Shown here: one piece after another, positions 18,245-27,191 of the stretch
How the letters are laid out: each line of letters opens with the position of its first letter
Numbering within the stretch: the first letter of the stretch is position 1
DNA from: Pseudomonas sp. TH31
Lineage (GTDB): Bacteria; Pseudomonadota; Gammaproteobacteria; Pseudomonadales; Pseudomonadaceae
Length of the DNA stretch: 64,000 nucleotides
Direction: 5' to 3'
NCBI RefSeq assembly: GCF_016650815.1
Contig: NZ_JAEKEZ010000016.1
Location: 1-64,000, forward strand
Made by a program: the position numbers and the translations under genes
Notes under the pieces: generated by a model
What the model saw: the letters and a program-made list of their open reading frames with translations, nothing else
Told to the model about the DNA's origin: nothing
Databases searched by the model: none

Positions 18245-18288
18245 AGTGCGCAAGAAGTTGCGCAGTACTGCGCAACTTCTTGCGCACT
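18245..18288. repeat. Perfect 44-bp palindrome upstream of hcp
   Basis: The two 22-base arms (18245-18266 and 18267-18288) are exact reverse complements with no spacer. The core unit TGCGCAACTTCTTGCGCA recurs once more at 18349-18366 near the end of the arsR gene. No T tract follows, so it does not look like a classic terminator. It lies about 85 bp upstream of the sigma54 promoter, where enhancer proteins bind. Confidence 0.9.
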
Positions 18289-18386
18289 CGGCTACAGGCC
18301 ACGGCGGGCTTGACGCTTAGCGATATTGGAGGGGTTTTGAAAAATAAGTGCGCAACTTCTTGCGCATCAAGGCCATGCGCCATCAT

Positions 18387-18692
18387 TCAGAGGCTGGCGC
18401 CGAGCTGCTCGACGAATTGCGCGATGGTGGTTTGGTTGCGCCGGTAATAGGTCCACGGCCCGATCCGTTGCGAGGTCACCAGGTTGGCTCGTTGCAGCGC
18501 GGTGAGGTACAGCGACACCGTGGACTGCGACAGGCCGACCTTTTCCTGAATGATGCTGACACACACGCCGATCTCTTCCGGGTCGCGCTCCTGGGTCGGA
18601 AAGTGCACGCGCGGGTCCTTCAGCCACAGCATGATTTGCAGGCGTGTGGGGTTGGAAAGGGCTTTGATGATGTCGTTCAGATCAAGGGTCAT
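18387..18692 (-). CDS. ArsR/SmtB family transcriptional regulator
   Basis: Winged-helix repressor of 101 residues. It begins LNDIIKALSNPTRLQIMLWL, has the recognition helix LSQSTVSLYLTALQRANLV, then the wing GPWTYYRRN. No metal-binding Cys cluster of the ArsR alpha3 type is seen apart from one CVS segment, so the inducer is probably organic or redox rather than a metal. It follows the old yellow enzyme gene by 98 bp on the same strand and probably controls it through the palindromes at 20.0 kb. Confidence 0.85.
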   Translation of the reverse strand: MTLDLNDIIKALSNPTRLQIMLWLKDPRVHFPTQERDPEEIGVCVSIIQEKVGLSQSTVSLYLTALQRANLVTSQRIGPWTYYRRNQTTIAQFVEQLGASL

Positions 18693-18790
18693 GGTCGAGC
18701 CTGGGAGCCTGTTTACTGCGTCGAAATAAGCCGAAACCCTGAGGCCGGCAGATCGGCGCCTTGAGTCAAAGGCCCGATCTGCCGCGCAGT

Positions 18791-19920
18791 TTACAGGCTC
18801 GGCCGGTAGCGCGGGTAATCGCTGTAACCGGCGGCGGTTCCACCGTAGAGGCTGGAGGCATCCAGTTCATTGAGTGGCCATTGATTCAACAGGCGCGCCG
18901 GCAGGTCCGGGTTGGCGATAAACCAGCGACCGAAACCGATCAGGTCGCCCCAATTGGCGTTCAGCACCTTGTTTGCGCGCTCGCTCGAGTACTTGCCGGC
19001 ATACATCAACAACCCGCTGAACGCTTCACGCACGGCTTGGCGAAAGGTGATTGGCAGTTCCGGAGCGTTGTCCCAGTCGGCTTCGGCCAGGGACACGTAG
19101 GCAATACCGATCTGTTCCATCAGTCTGACGGCTTCCAGGTAAGTTTCGTGCGGGTTCTCTTCTACCAGTCCGAGGTAGACCCGCGCTTCATCGGTGCTGG
19201 CAAACAGCGGCGCAAACCGTACGCCGACCCGATCCTTGCCAACCACCTCTGCCACGGCTTCGGTGATTTCCCGCAGAAAACGCAGGCGATTGCTCAGCGA
19301 GCCGCCGTATTCGTCGGTGCGCTGGTTGCTGTGGGCGGAGATGAACTGATTGACCAGATAACCATTGGCGCAGTGCAACTCGACGCCGTCGAAACCGGCT
19401 TCCACGGCATTGCGCGCCGCTTGGGCGTAAAGCTGAACGAGCTCTTTGACCTGTTCAGTGCTCAAGGCCTGCGGCATGGACGGTTCGGCCAGCGCGCCAG
19501 TGCCGGGCCGGTTTCGATAAACACGCTGACCGCCGTCGCCGGCAGGGCCGAGGGCGCGACCGGCGCCGCGCCACCTGGTTGCAGCGAGGTGTGAGAGACC
19601 CGCCCGACATGCCACAACTGGGCAAAAATCGGCTTATCTTCAAGGTGCACCGCGTCGGTCACCTGTTTCCAGCCGTCGATCTGTTCCTGGCTGTGAATGC
19701 CCGGCGTCCAGGCGTAACCCTGGCCGCGCGGTTCGATCTGAATGCCTTCGGTGATGAGCAAGCCGGCGCTGCTGCGCTGACGGTAGTACTCCGCCATCAG
19801 GGCGTTGGGAATGTTGCCGGGCTGAGTGCTGCGCGAGCGGGTCAGCGGCGGCAGTACCAGACGGTTTTGCAGGGTGAACGGGCCGAGGTGGATGGGCGTG
19901 AAGAGGGGGGAACCGGTCAT
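18791..19920 (-). pseudogene. Old yellow enzyme family NADH:flavin oxidoreductase (single frameshift)
   Basis: FMN-dependent ene-reductase of the NemA/XenB type reducing activated alkenes or nitro compounds. The first part (ATG 19920, FTPIHLGPFTLQNRLVLPPL, AQLWHVGRVSH) and the second part (FDGVELHCANGYLVNQFISA, DEYGGSLSNRLRFL, IGFGRWFIANPDLP) lie in different frames. One extra C in the run at about 19504-19507 would join them as ETGPGTGALAEPSMP. The gene is therefore probably intact in the organism. It is divergent from the DJ-1 gene and followed by arsR. Confidence 0.8.
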
Positions 19921-20004
19921 CGGTAAGTCCTGTAAAGCGGAATGAGTGCGTTCGTGCGCCGTCAGCCGTGGCTGAGCAGGCTGCGCTGTGAACACCTATA
20001 TATA

Positions 20005-20033
20005 AATATCACGATATTGCGATATATCAATAT
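20005..20033. promoter_or_regulatory. Candidate ArsR-type operator in a divergent promoter
   Basis: An AT-rich stretch in GC-rich surroundings carries two overlapping inverted repeats: AATATC-AC-GATATT (20005-20018) and ATATTG-N8-CAATAT (20014-20033). It lies between the divergent old yellow enzyme and DJ-1/PfpI genes and resembles operators of ArsR/SmtB repressors, one of which is encoded just downstream. Confidence 0.5.
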
Positions 20034-20160
20034 GCGAGTTCAAAACGGTCCCGTATGATCCGGTCACTCAGTGAAACGAACCACGCAACCGGGTGGTCAA
20101 TGACTCAGTACCCACGCGCCGATGAGCGTCCGACTATTCCTGAAATCAAGTGAGAACGAC

Positions 20161-20838
20161 ATGAAAGTCCTGATGGTTCTAACGTCCCACGATCAATTGG
20201 GAGACACCGGTAAGAAAACCGGCTTCTGGCTGGAAGAATTCGCCGCGCCGTATTACACGTTCAAGGACGCCGGTGCCCAGTTGACCCTGGCCTCGCCCAA
20301 GGGTGGCCAGCCACCGCTGGACCCGAAAAGCGACGAGCCAGACGCGCAAACTGCTGCCACCGAACGCTTTCGCAAGGACTCGGCGGCGCAATCCGCACTG
20401 GCGTCTACCGTGCTGCTGAGCAGCGTCAAGGCTGAAGATTTCGATGCTGTGTTCTATCCGGGTGGCCATGGCCCGCTGTGGGATCTGGCGCAAGACAAAC
20501 ACTCTATCGCGCTGATCGAGGCGTTTTACCAGGCCGGCAAGCCGGTTGCTACGGTCTGCCACGCGCCGGGTGTGTTGCGTCAGGTCAAGGACGCGCAAGG
20601 TCAGCCGTTGGTCAAAGGCAAGCGTGTGACCGGGTTCAGCAACAGTGAAGAAGAAGCGGTGCAGTTGACCGATGTGGTGCCGTTTCTGGTCGAGGATATG
20701 TTGAAGGCCAACGGTGGGATTTATACCAAAGCCGAAGATTGGGCCAGCTATGTGACCACCGATGGGTTGTTGCTGAGCGGGCAGAATCCGGCGTCTTCCG
20801 AGGCGACGGCTAAGGCGCTGTTGGCGAAGTTGGCGTAA
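20161..20838 (+). CDS. DJ-1/PfpI family (type 1 glutamine amidotransferase-like) protein
   Basis: Protein of 225 residues resembling HchA-like glyoxalase III/deglycase proteins. Motifs are GFWLEEFAAPYYTF, YPGGHGPLWDL and the nucleophile elbow VCHAPGVL (Cys), with Glu in GFWLEEF. It probably detoxifies dicarbonyls or acts as a chaperone. ATG 20161 is preceded by a GAGAA stretch; an upstream ATG (20122) would add an unlikely 13-residue leader. Divergence from the old yellow enzyme suggests shared control by ArsR under electrophile stress. Confidence 0.8.
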   Translation: MKVLMVLTSHDQLGDTGKKTGFWLEEFAAPYYTFKDAGAQLTLASPKGGQPPLDPKSDEPDAQTAATERFRKDSAAQSALASTVLLSSVKAEDFDAVFYPGGHGPLWDLAQDKHSIALIEAFYQAGKPVATVCHAPGVLRQVKDAQGQPLVKGKRVTGFSNSEEEAVQLTDVVPFLVEDMLKANGGIYTKAEDWASYVTTDGLLLSGQNPASSEATAKALLAKLA

Positions 20839-20866
20839 ACACCAACCCCCGGCCCGAACACAACCC

Positions 20867-21002
20867 TTGTAGCAGCTGGCGCAGCCTGCGTTCGGCTGCG
20901 CAGCAGCCGTAAAACCAGCAAACGCGGTTAACCTGACAAACCGCACCGTCTGACTTTACGACTGCTGCGCAGCCGAACGCAGGCTGCGCCAGCTGCTACA
21001 AG
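20867..21002. repeat. REP doublet, family C (GTAGCAGCTGGCGCAGCCTGCG)
   Basis: Two nearly complementary arms of about 45 bases separated by about 45 bases fill the gap between the DJ-1 gene and hglS. The same family recurs at 32.8, 48.2 and 56.4 kb. Confidence 0.85.
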
Positions 21003-21008
21003 TGACTT

Positions 21009-22394
21009 TCAGGCAGCAATACCCAGCGCGCAATAACACCCATCAATCGAGCGCTGCTGCGTCTCGGCATACAACCCCAACTCATCAATGGTCGAGCGCC
21101 CTAGCGCTTGCTCGAACGCCTGTTGATTCGAATGCACGCCATAGTGGGTTTGCGCCGCATCCCCCAGGTTCGACTGGAAAATCCCCGCCGCACTCACCGG
21201 CAAAAAGTCCTCGTACACCAGCGGCTCAACCCTTACATATCCGTCGCTGAGCAAGTCGTCCAGCGATCTCCCGCCAAGTCCATCTGCCGCCAGGCCTTTT
21301 TCCGTCACGAAGTAGCGAAAGTACGCCAGTTCCTGTTGGCGCATGCCTTCGATCGTGTCAGGGAATTCGCCAAAATGCTGCGCCATCAACGCGTTGTAGC
21401 GTGCGGCATTGGCCTCGTTCGGGAAGTCCTTCAATTCATCCCGGGCAGCGTTGAGCAAACGATCATAAAGCGCCCGACCTTTAGGTGTGAGCGCCGCGCC
21501 CCGTTGCTCGATTTCACCGAAGCGAGCGCTGTGGCTGCCGCGTGTCTCGTCTTGATCGGTAAAGGCAATCGGCTCATCCAGCGCCTTGAAACTGGTCTGG
21601 CGCAGCAGGATCGGGCACTGTCGGCGCGGTGGGCCTTCGATCACTGCTTTGGGGGTGATGCCATGGGCCGGCATTTGCGCCTGGACGATGTCGATGTCCA
21701 GGGTGCGCGGCGTCAGGTGATTGATGTGCGGGCCTTTGAACGCCACCACGTCCGCGATCAGTCGATGCTGGGCGCTGAGTTGCCGGTATTGCGCGGCGGT
21801 GACGGTGGCGCTGTGGTGCCAGCGGAAGGTTTCCAGCGCCTGTTCGACAAACTCCCAGGCTTGTTGTTCTTCAAGCCCGCCCTGGGCTTCGGCCTGTTCG
21901 ATCAACGCCAGCGCGGCTGCAGTGAAGATCTTGCGTTTATCCAGCACCGACTGGGCGAAGGCGCGCAACTCCAGGTCTTCAATCAGCTCCAGGCGCAGCA
22001 GCGAGGTAAACACCCGAAACGGGCTGACCTGCAACGCCGCTTCATGCACCGCGCGAAACGCTGTGGAATGCACCGGCACACCTGCCGGGGTCAGGTCGTA
22101 GTAACCCACCGGTTGCATGCCCATCACCGCGAACAGTCGGGCGAGGGTCGCCAGTTCAGCGGCGCTGCCGACGCGAATCGCGCCGTGGCGTTCGAGGTCC
22201 AGACGCCGGATTTCACCGGTGCTTTCCAATTGCCGGGCGATCTGCGGGTCGCTGTCCAGCACGTGGCGGTTGGTCTGCTCCACCAGTTCCATCAGCGCCC
22301 CGTACAGCGGCACTTCTTCGCGGTACATGTCGGACATCGCTTTGGAGAAGCGTTGGCGGATCAGGTCGGGGCTGACGAAGCTCGGGTGGCTCAT
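21009..22394 (-). CDS. hglS: 2-oxoadipate dioxygenase/decarboxylase (DUF1338)
   Basis: Protein of 461 residues matching the HglS/YdcJ family, VOC-fold Fe(II) enzymes that convert 2-oxoadipate to D-2-hydroxyglutarate in lysine catabolism. Recognisable segments are HGAIRVGSAAEL, FKGPHINHLTPRTLDID (metal-ligand His) and VYEDFLPVSAAGIFQSNL (metal-ligand Glu). It is the last gene of a minus-strand cluster, 87 bp after glcF. The neighbouring FAD/Fe-S 2-hydroxyacid oxidase could take its D-2-hydroxyglutarate product; that link is inference. Confidence 0.85.
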   Translation of the reverse strand: MSHPSFVSPDLIRQRFSKAMSDMYREEVPLYGALMELVEQTNRHVLDSDPQIARQLESTGEIRRLDLERHGAIRVGSAAELATLARLFAVMGMQPVGYYDLTPAGVPVHSTAFRAVHEAALQVSPFRVFTSLLRLELIEDLELRAFAQSVLDKRKIFTAAALALIEQAEAQGGLEEQQAWEFVEQALETFRWHHSATVTAAQYRQLSAQHRLIADVVAFKGPHINHLTPRTLDIDIVQAQMPAHGITPKAVIEGPPRRQCPILLRQTSFKALDEPIAFTDQDETRGSHSARFGEIEQRGAALTPKGRALYDRLLNAARDELKDFPNEANAARYNALMAQHFGEFPDTIEGMRQQELAYFRYFVTEKGLAADGLGGRSLDDLLSDGYVRVEPLVYEDFLPVSAAGIFQSNLGDAAQTHYGVHSNQQAFEQALGRSTIDELGLYAETQQRSIDGCYCALGIAA

Positions 22395-22481
22395 GAAAAA
22401 ATTCCTGGCGCGGTGACAGAGAGGATGGGGGAAAAGATCGCAGCCTTCTGCGGCGCCGACAAACGAAGATTCCTACGGACT

Positions 22482-23701
22482 TCATTCTCCCAGCGACTGG
22501 TCCACCAGTTCGATCCAGTGCCTGACCGGTGTTCGCCCGGCGCTGGCGAGGTGGCTTTGGCAGCCGATGTTGGAAGTGACGATCAGGTCGGGGCGGCCGC
22601 TTTCCAGGGCGGTGAGCCTGTTATCGCGCAGTTGCCGGGCCAGTTCCGGCTGGGTCAGGGAATAGGTGCCGGCAGAACCACAACATAAATGACTGTCCGG
22701 CACGGCGGTGAGGTTGAAGCCCAGCCGGGACAGCACCGCTTCTACCGCGCCGCCGAGTTTCTGTGCGTGCTGCAAGGTGCACGGGCAATGAAAGGCTATG
22801 CGCCTATCCGTCGCGGCGCACACCCGTTCCAGTGGTTCATTGGCCAGCACTTGCACCAGATCCAGCGCCAGTTCACTGACCCGCAGGGCCTTGGCTGCGT
22901 AAACCGGATCGCCCTCCAGCAAATGCCCGTAGTCCTTGATGAACGCGCCGCAACCGCTGGCGGTTTGCACGATGGCTTCGGCGCCATTTTCCAGATGCGG
23001 CCACCACGCGTCGATGTTGTGCCGTGCGCGCTCCAGCCCTTTGGCTTGACCGCCGAGGTGATAATCCAGCGCACCGCAGCAGCCGGCCTCAGGCGCCGGA
23101 ATGACGCTGATCCCAAGGCGATCCAGCACTCGCGCCGCCGCGGCATTGGTGTTGGGTGACAGGCCGGGTTGCACGCAGCCTTCGAGCATCAACACGCGCC
23201 GCGCATGCCGGGGGCAGGGCGCACGCCGGTGGCGGGCAGGTCGTGGGGCAGCTTCGCTTCAACATCCCGTGACAACACCGCTCGGAATGTCGCGCCGATC
23301 TGCAGCAACGATTTGAACAGGTTCGGGTTCGGCGCCAATGCCCGCAACCCCTCGCGCAACAACCGTTGACCGGTCGGACGCGGCACCGCCTGGTCGACCA
23401 CGGCCCGACCGATGTCCAGCAGGTTGTGATAATCGACCCCGGACGGGCAGGTGGTTTCGCAGTTGCGGCATGACAGGCAACGGTCCAGGTGCAATTGGGT
23501 CCGGGCGGTGGCGGGGGCGCCTTCGAGCACTTGTTTGATCAGGTAAATCCGCCCGCGCGGGCCGTCGAGTTCATCGCCCAGCAGTTGATAGGTCGGGCAG
23601 GTGGCGTTGCAGAAGCCGCAATGTACGCAGGTGCGCAGGATCTTTTCTGCTTCGGCGGCTCGCGGTAATTTCCGGGACTGTTCGCTCAGGGTGGTTTGCA
23701 T
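22482..23701 (-). pseudogene. glcF: Glycolate oxidase iron-sulfur subunit GlcF (single frameshift)
   Basis: It starts at ATG 23701 directly after the glcE stop. Two 4Fe-4S ligand sets are visible (CVHCGFCNATCPTY and CLSCRNCETTCP), then the CCG-type domains (GCCGALDYHLGG, CCGSAGTYSL). The frame breaks in the G5 run at 23210-23214; a sixth base rejoins PRHARRVLMLEGCVQPG. It is probably a consensus error. The protein passes electrons from the GlcD flavin to the quinone pool at the membrane. Confidence 0.85.
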
Positions 23702-23702
23702 G

Positions 23703-24749
23703 CTAGAGCTCCGCGTACATCCGGCCCGGTTGAACAACCCTTGCGGGTCCAGTTGCGCCTTGAGTTGCCGGTGGTAGCGCAGCAGCGCCGGGGCCAGCGG
23801 CTGGAACGGCGTTTCACTGGCGCCGTGACTGAAACAGGTGGCATGGCCGCTCAGTTCCTGGGCCAGCGACTGGATGTCGCGGGCCTCGGATTTCAACCAG
23901 CGTTGTGCGCCGGCCCAGTCGATCAGTTGCTCGCCGGGCAGCGACAAAGGCCCAAGGTTGTTGGGCAGGGACAGTCGCCACAGCGGCAGGCCTTCATCAA
24001 AAAAGGCTAACCGTTGCTCGTTCAATTCAGCCCAATAACAAGCGTCCAGCGGCTCGCCGCCGAGTCGTTGATGGGCCGCCGTCACCGAACCTTCGCCCCC
24101 TCAAGCCGCAGATACAAACGCTGACCGTCGTGACTCGCGGCGCTGATCGGCAACGGTTGCTGGCCCCATTCGGCGAGTTTGACCAGGGCGCGGGCGCTGT
24201 CGATTTCCAGGCTGATGCTCAAGCATTGCCGGGGCTTTGGCAGCACTTTGAGCGAGATTTCCGTCAGCACGCCAAGGCAGCCGTAACTGCCCACCAGCAA
24301 GCGCGACACGTCATACCCGGCGACGTTTTTCATTACTTCACCGCCGAAGCGCAGGTGTTTACCGAGGCTGGTGATCACTCGCGTGCCGAGGACAAAATCG
24401 CGCACCGAACCCGACCACGGTCGCCGTGGCCCGGACAATCCCGCCGCGATCATCCCGCCAACCGTCGCGCCTTCGCCGAATGACGGCGGCTCGCAGGGCA
24501 ACATTTGCCCGGCGGCGTCGAGCGCAGCCAACAGTTCACTCAGCGGCGTGCCGGCGCGAACACTGACCACCAGTTCCGTCGGGTCGTAGCTGACAATGCC
24601 GCGATGGGCGCGGGTGTCGAGCACTTCCCCGGCCACCTCGCGGCCGAGAAATGCCTTGCTGTTGCTGCCCTGGATCCGCAGCGGCGTGGCGTTCTCCGGG
24701 CCTGATTGACCTGCGCCAGCAACGCCTCGCTGGCATCGAATTCGAGCAT
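23703..24749 (-). pseudogene. glcE: Glycolate oxidase FAD-binding subunit GlcE (three frameshifts)
   Basis: FAD_binding_4 protein (PSFGEGATVGGMIAAGLSGP, GGEVMKNVAGYDVSRLL). ATG 24749 shares a base with the glcD stop (TGATG). Each of three single-base losses in short runs (about 24699, 24096-24100 and 23727) is repaired by adding one G or C, giving the normal ending FNPGRMYAEL and a TAG just before glcF. Read literally, the last shift fuses the end of glcE in frame with glcF, which I treat as an artefact. Confidence 0.8.
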
Positions 24750-26247
24750 CAAAAGCGCTCCAGTTCGGGGAACGGCAGTTGCCCGGCGTGAATGTGCATC
24801 GCGCCGAATTCGGCACAGCGGTGCAGGGTCGGGATGTTCTTGCCGGGGTTGAGCAGGCCTTGCGGGTCGAACGCGGCTTTCACCGCGTGAAACAGGGTCA
24901 GTTCGTCGCTGTTGAACTGCGCGCACATTTGATTGATTTTCTCCCGGCCGACGCCGTGTTCGCCGGTGATGCTGCCGCCGACCTTCACGCACAACTCGAG
25001 GATCTGCCCGCCCAATGCTTCAGCCCGGGCCAGTTCGCCGGGCTGGTTGGCGTCGAACAGGATCAGCGGATGCATGTTGCCGTCGCCGGCGTGGAATACG
25101 TTGGCGACCCGCAAGCCGTATTCGGCGGCGAGGCGCGCGATGCCTTCCAGTACGCCGGGCAGTTCGCGGCGGGGGATGGTGCCGTCCATGCAGTAGTAAT
25201 CCGGCGACAGGCGACCGATGGCCGGGAAGGCATTTTTGCGTCCGGCCCAGAAGCGCACGCGTTCGGCTTCGTCCGGGCCTGGCGCACTTCGCTGGCGCCG
25301 GCCTGTTGCATGACGTCGCGCACCCGCCGGCAGTCGTCGTGGACGTCGGCTTCGACGCCGTCCAGTTCGCACAGCAAAATCGCCTCGGCGTCCACCGGGT
25401 AGCCGGCGTGGATGAAATCCTCGGCAGCGCGAATCGCCAGGTTGTCCATCATCTCCAGGCCTGCGGGGATGATCCCGGCGGCGATGATCTCGGCCACGGC
25501 GCGGCCGGCCTTTTCCACTGAATCGAAACTGGCCAGCAAAACCTTGGCGACCTGGGCTTTGGGCAGCAGTTTGACCGTGACTTCGGTGACAATCCCCAGT
25601 AAACCTTCAGAACCGGTGAACAGCGCCAGCAGGTCGAAACCCGGTGAATCGAGGGCTTCAGAGCCCAATGTCAGGCGTTCGCCTTCGACGGTGAGCACTT
25701 CCAGTTTCAGCAAGTTGTGCACGGTCAGGCCGTACTTGAGGCAATGCACGCCGCCAGCGTTTTCCGCGACGTTGCCACCGATGGAACAGGCGATTTGTGA
25801 GGACGGGTCGGGCGCGTAATACAAACCGAACGGCGCGGCAGCCTGGGAGATCGCGAGGTTCCGCACACCGGGCTGGACCCTTGCGGTGCGGGCGGCGGGG
25901 TCGATGTGCAGGATGTTGTTGAAGCGCGCCATCACCAGCAACACGCCTTTTTCCAGCGGCAAGGCACCGCCGGACAGCCCGGTGCCGGCGCCTCTGGCTA
26001 CTACCGGCACTTGCTCGGCGTGACAGATTTCGAGCAGCTTTTGCACTTGTTCCAGGCGCCGGGGCAGGGCCACCAGCATTGGCATGGTGCGGTAGGCCGA
26101 GAGGCCGTCGCATTCGTAGGGCTTGAGTTCTTCTTCGCGCCAGAGCAGGTCGAGGTCGGGGACTTGCTGGTGCAGCCGGTTGAGCAGGGCGGCCTTGTCC
26201 ACGTTTGGCAGAACGCCGTCGATGCGCTCGTCGTACAGGATGTTCAC
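24749..26247 (-). pseudogene. glcD: Glycolate oxidase subunit GlcD, FAD-linked (single frameshift)
   Basis: FAD-linked 2-hydroxyacid oxidase of about 499 residues once repaired. Motifs are LPPEE-type ELKPYECDGLSAYR, VVARGAGTGLSGGALP (FAD binding), CSIGGNVAENAGGVHCLKYG and C-terminal GSITGEHGVG. The frame shifts at about 25273, where an extra base gives VRQARDEAERVRFWAG. The start is GTG 26247, overlapping the hydrolase stop as GTGA, so expression is coupled. GlcC and GlcG, usual neighbours of glc operons, are absent. Confidence 0.87.
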
Positions 26248-27170
26248 TGTCGCGGTCCCAGAAAATCCCGATACAACCGCGCTGCCCTGGTCGGTTGCTC
26301 GACCATCGGCATATGGCCAATCCCTTCCCAGATGTCCACCCGCAAATTGGCAATGCCCTTGCTCCACACCGCCACGCTGCTGACATCGATCAACCGATCC
26401 TTGCGCCCCCACAGCAGCAGTGCCGGGCATTTGATGTCGGCGAGTTTCGGCTCCATCGGCGGGCTGGCGCGAAAGTCCTGGAAGATTTCGGCCAACTCGT
26501 CGCGACGTTGTTCATAGCGCTGGGCGACGGCGTCCAGCACCACGCCGGGCACCCAGGGCGGGTTGGCCATGGTCATGGCGTAGAACTGCTGGAATTCTTC
26601 CTTGGTGTGAATCAGAAACGGGTTGTGGCCCTTGGACAGTTGACGCTCCAGGTCGCTGACTTCCGGGGCGCTGACGCCCGCGGGGTCGATCAGCGCCACC
26701 GAGATAATCCGTTCGGGGTAGGTGGCGGCCAGCCATGCCGCGATGTAGCCGCCCATCGAGTTGCCGATCACGTGCACCTTCTCGACGCCGCACACGTCCA
26801 GCAACTGGATCATCCGCTTGGCCTGCAGGGCGATGTCGTAGCCGCCACCGGCCTTGAAGCCGGTTTCACCATGGCCGGCGAGGTCGGGGATGATCACCCG
26901 GTAGTCACCGACAAAATGCCGGGCAAAGCGCAGCCAGAGGTTTTTGTCGGCGCTGTAGCCGTGCAGCATCAGTATCCCGCTGGTGGCTTCATACGGCCCG
27001 CCTTGCCAGGTCGAGACGGTCATCTCGCTGATCGGCACGACGATTTTGTGCAGCCGATACAGCTTGGCCTCCAGCGCCATGCTCAAGTCATACAGCCAGT
27101 GGCCGATGGCCGGGTAGCTCAACCAGCTCCAGGCCACGAAAACCGCGATTGCGACAACCAGCACAAGCAT
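26244..27170 (-). CDS. Membrane-anchored alpha/beta hydrolase
   Basis: Protein of 308 residues. An N-terminal hydrophobic segment (MLVLVVAIAVFVAWSWL) probably anchors it to the inner membrane or acts as an export signal. The hydrolase core has the oxyanion motif LMLHGYSADK, the nucleophile GNSMGG (Ser), the acid in WGRKDRLID and the His in GIGHMP. It resembles Moraxella Lip3-type lipases and esterases. It sits between a Baeyer-Villiger-type monooxygenase and glcD, so an ester made by the monooxygenase is a plausible substrate. Confidence 0.85.
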   Translation of the reverse strand: MLVLVVAIAVFVAWSWLSYPAIGHWLYDLSMALEAKLYRLHKIVVPISEMTVSTWQGGPYEATSGILMLHGYSADKNLWLRFARHFVGDYRVIIPDLAGHGETGFKAGGGYDIALQAKRMIQLLDVCGVEKVHVIGNSMGGYIAAWLAATYPERIISVALIDPAGVSAPEVSDLERQLSKGHNPFLIHTKEEFQQFYAMTMANPPWVPGVVLDAVAQRYEQRRDELAEIFQDFRASPPMEPKLADIKCPALLLWGRKDRLIDVSSVAVWSKGIANLRVDIWEGIGHMPMVEQPTRAARLYRDFLGPRQ

Positions 27171-27191
27171 CAGGCATTTCCTTCTACGTGA

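Noticed and set aside
21108..22688. 526-codon plus-strand frame opposite hglS
   Set aside because: Antisense shadow of HglS, which carries the conserved motifs on the other strand.
23189..24085. Natural GlcE-GlcF fusion protein
   Set aside because: The fusion arises only because one base is missing before the glcE stop; repair restores the standard end of GlcE and a separate glcF start.
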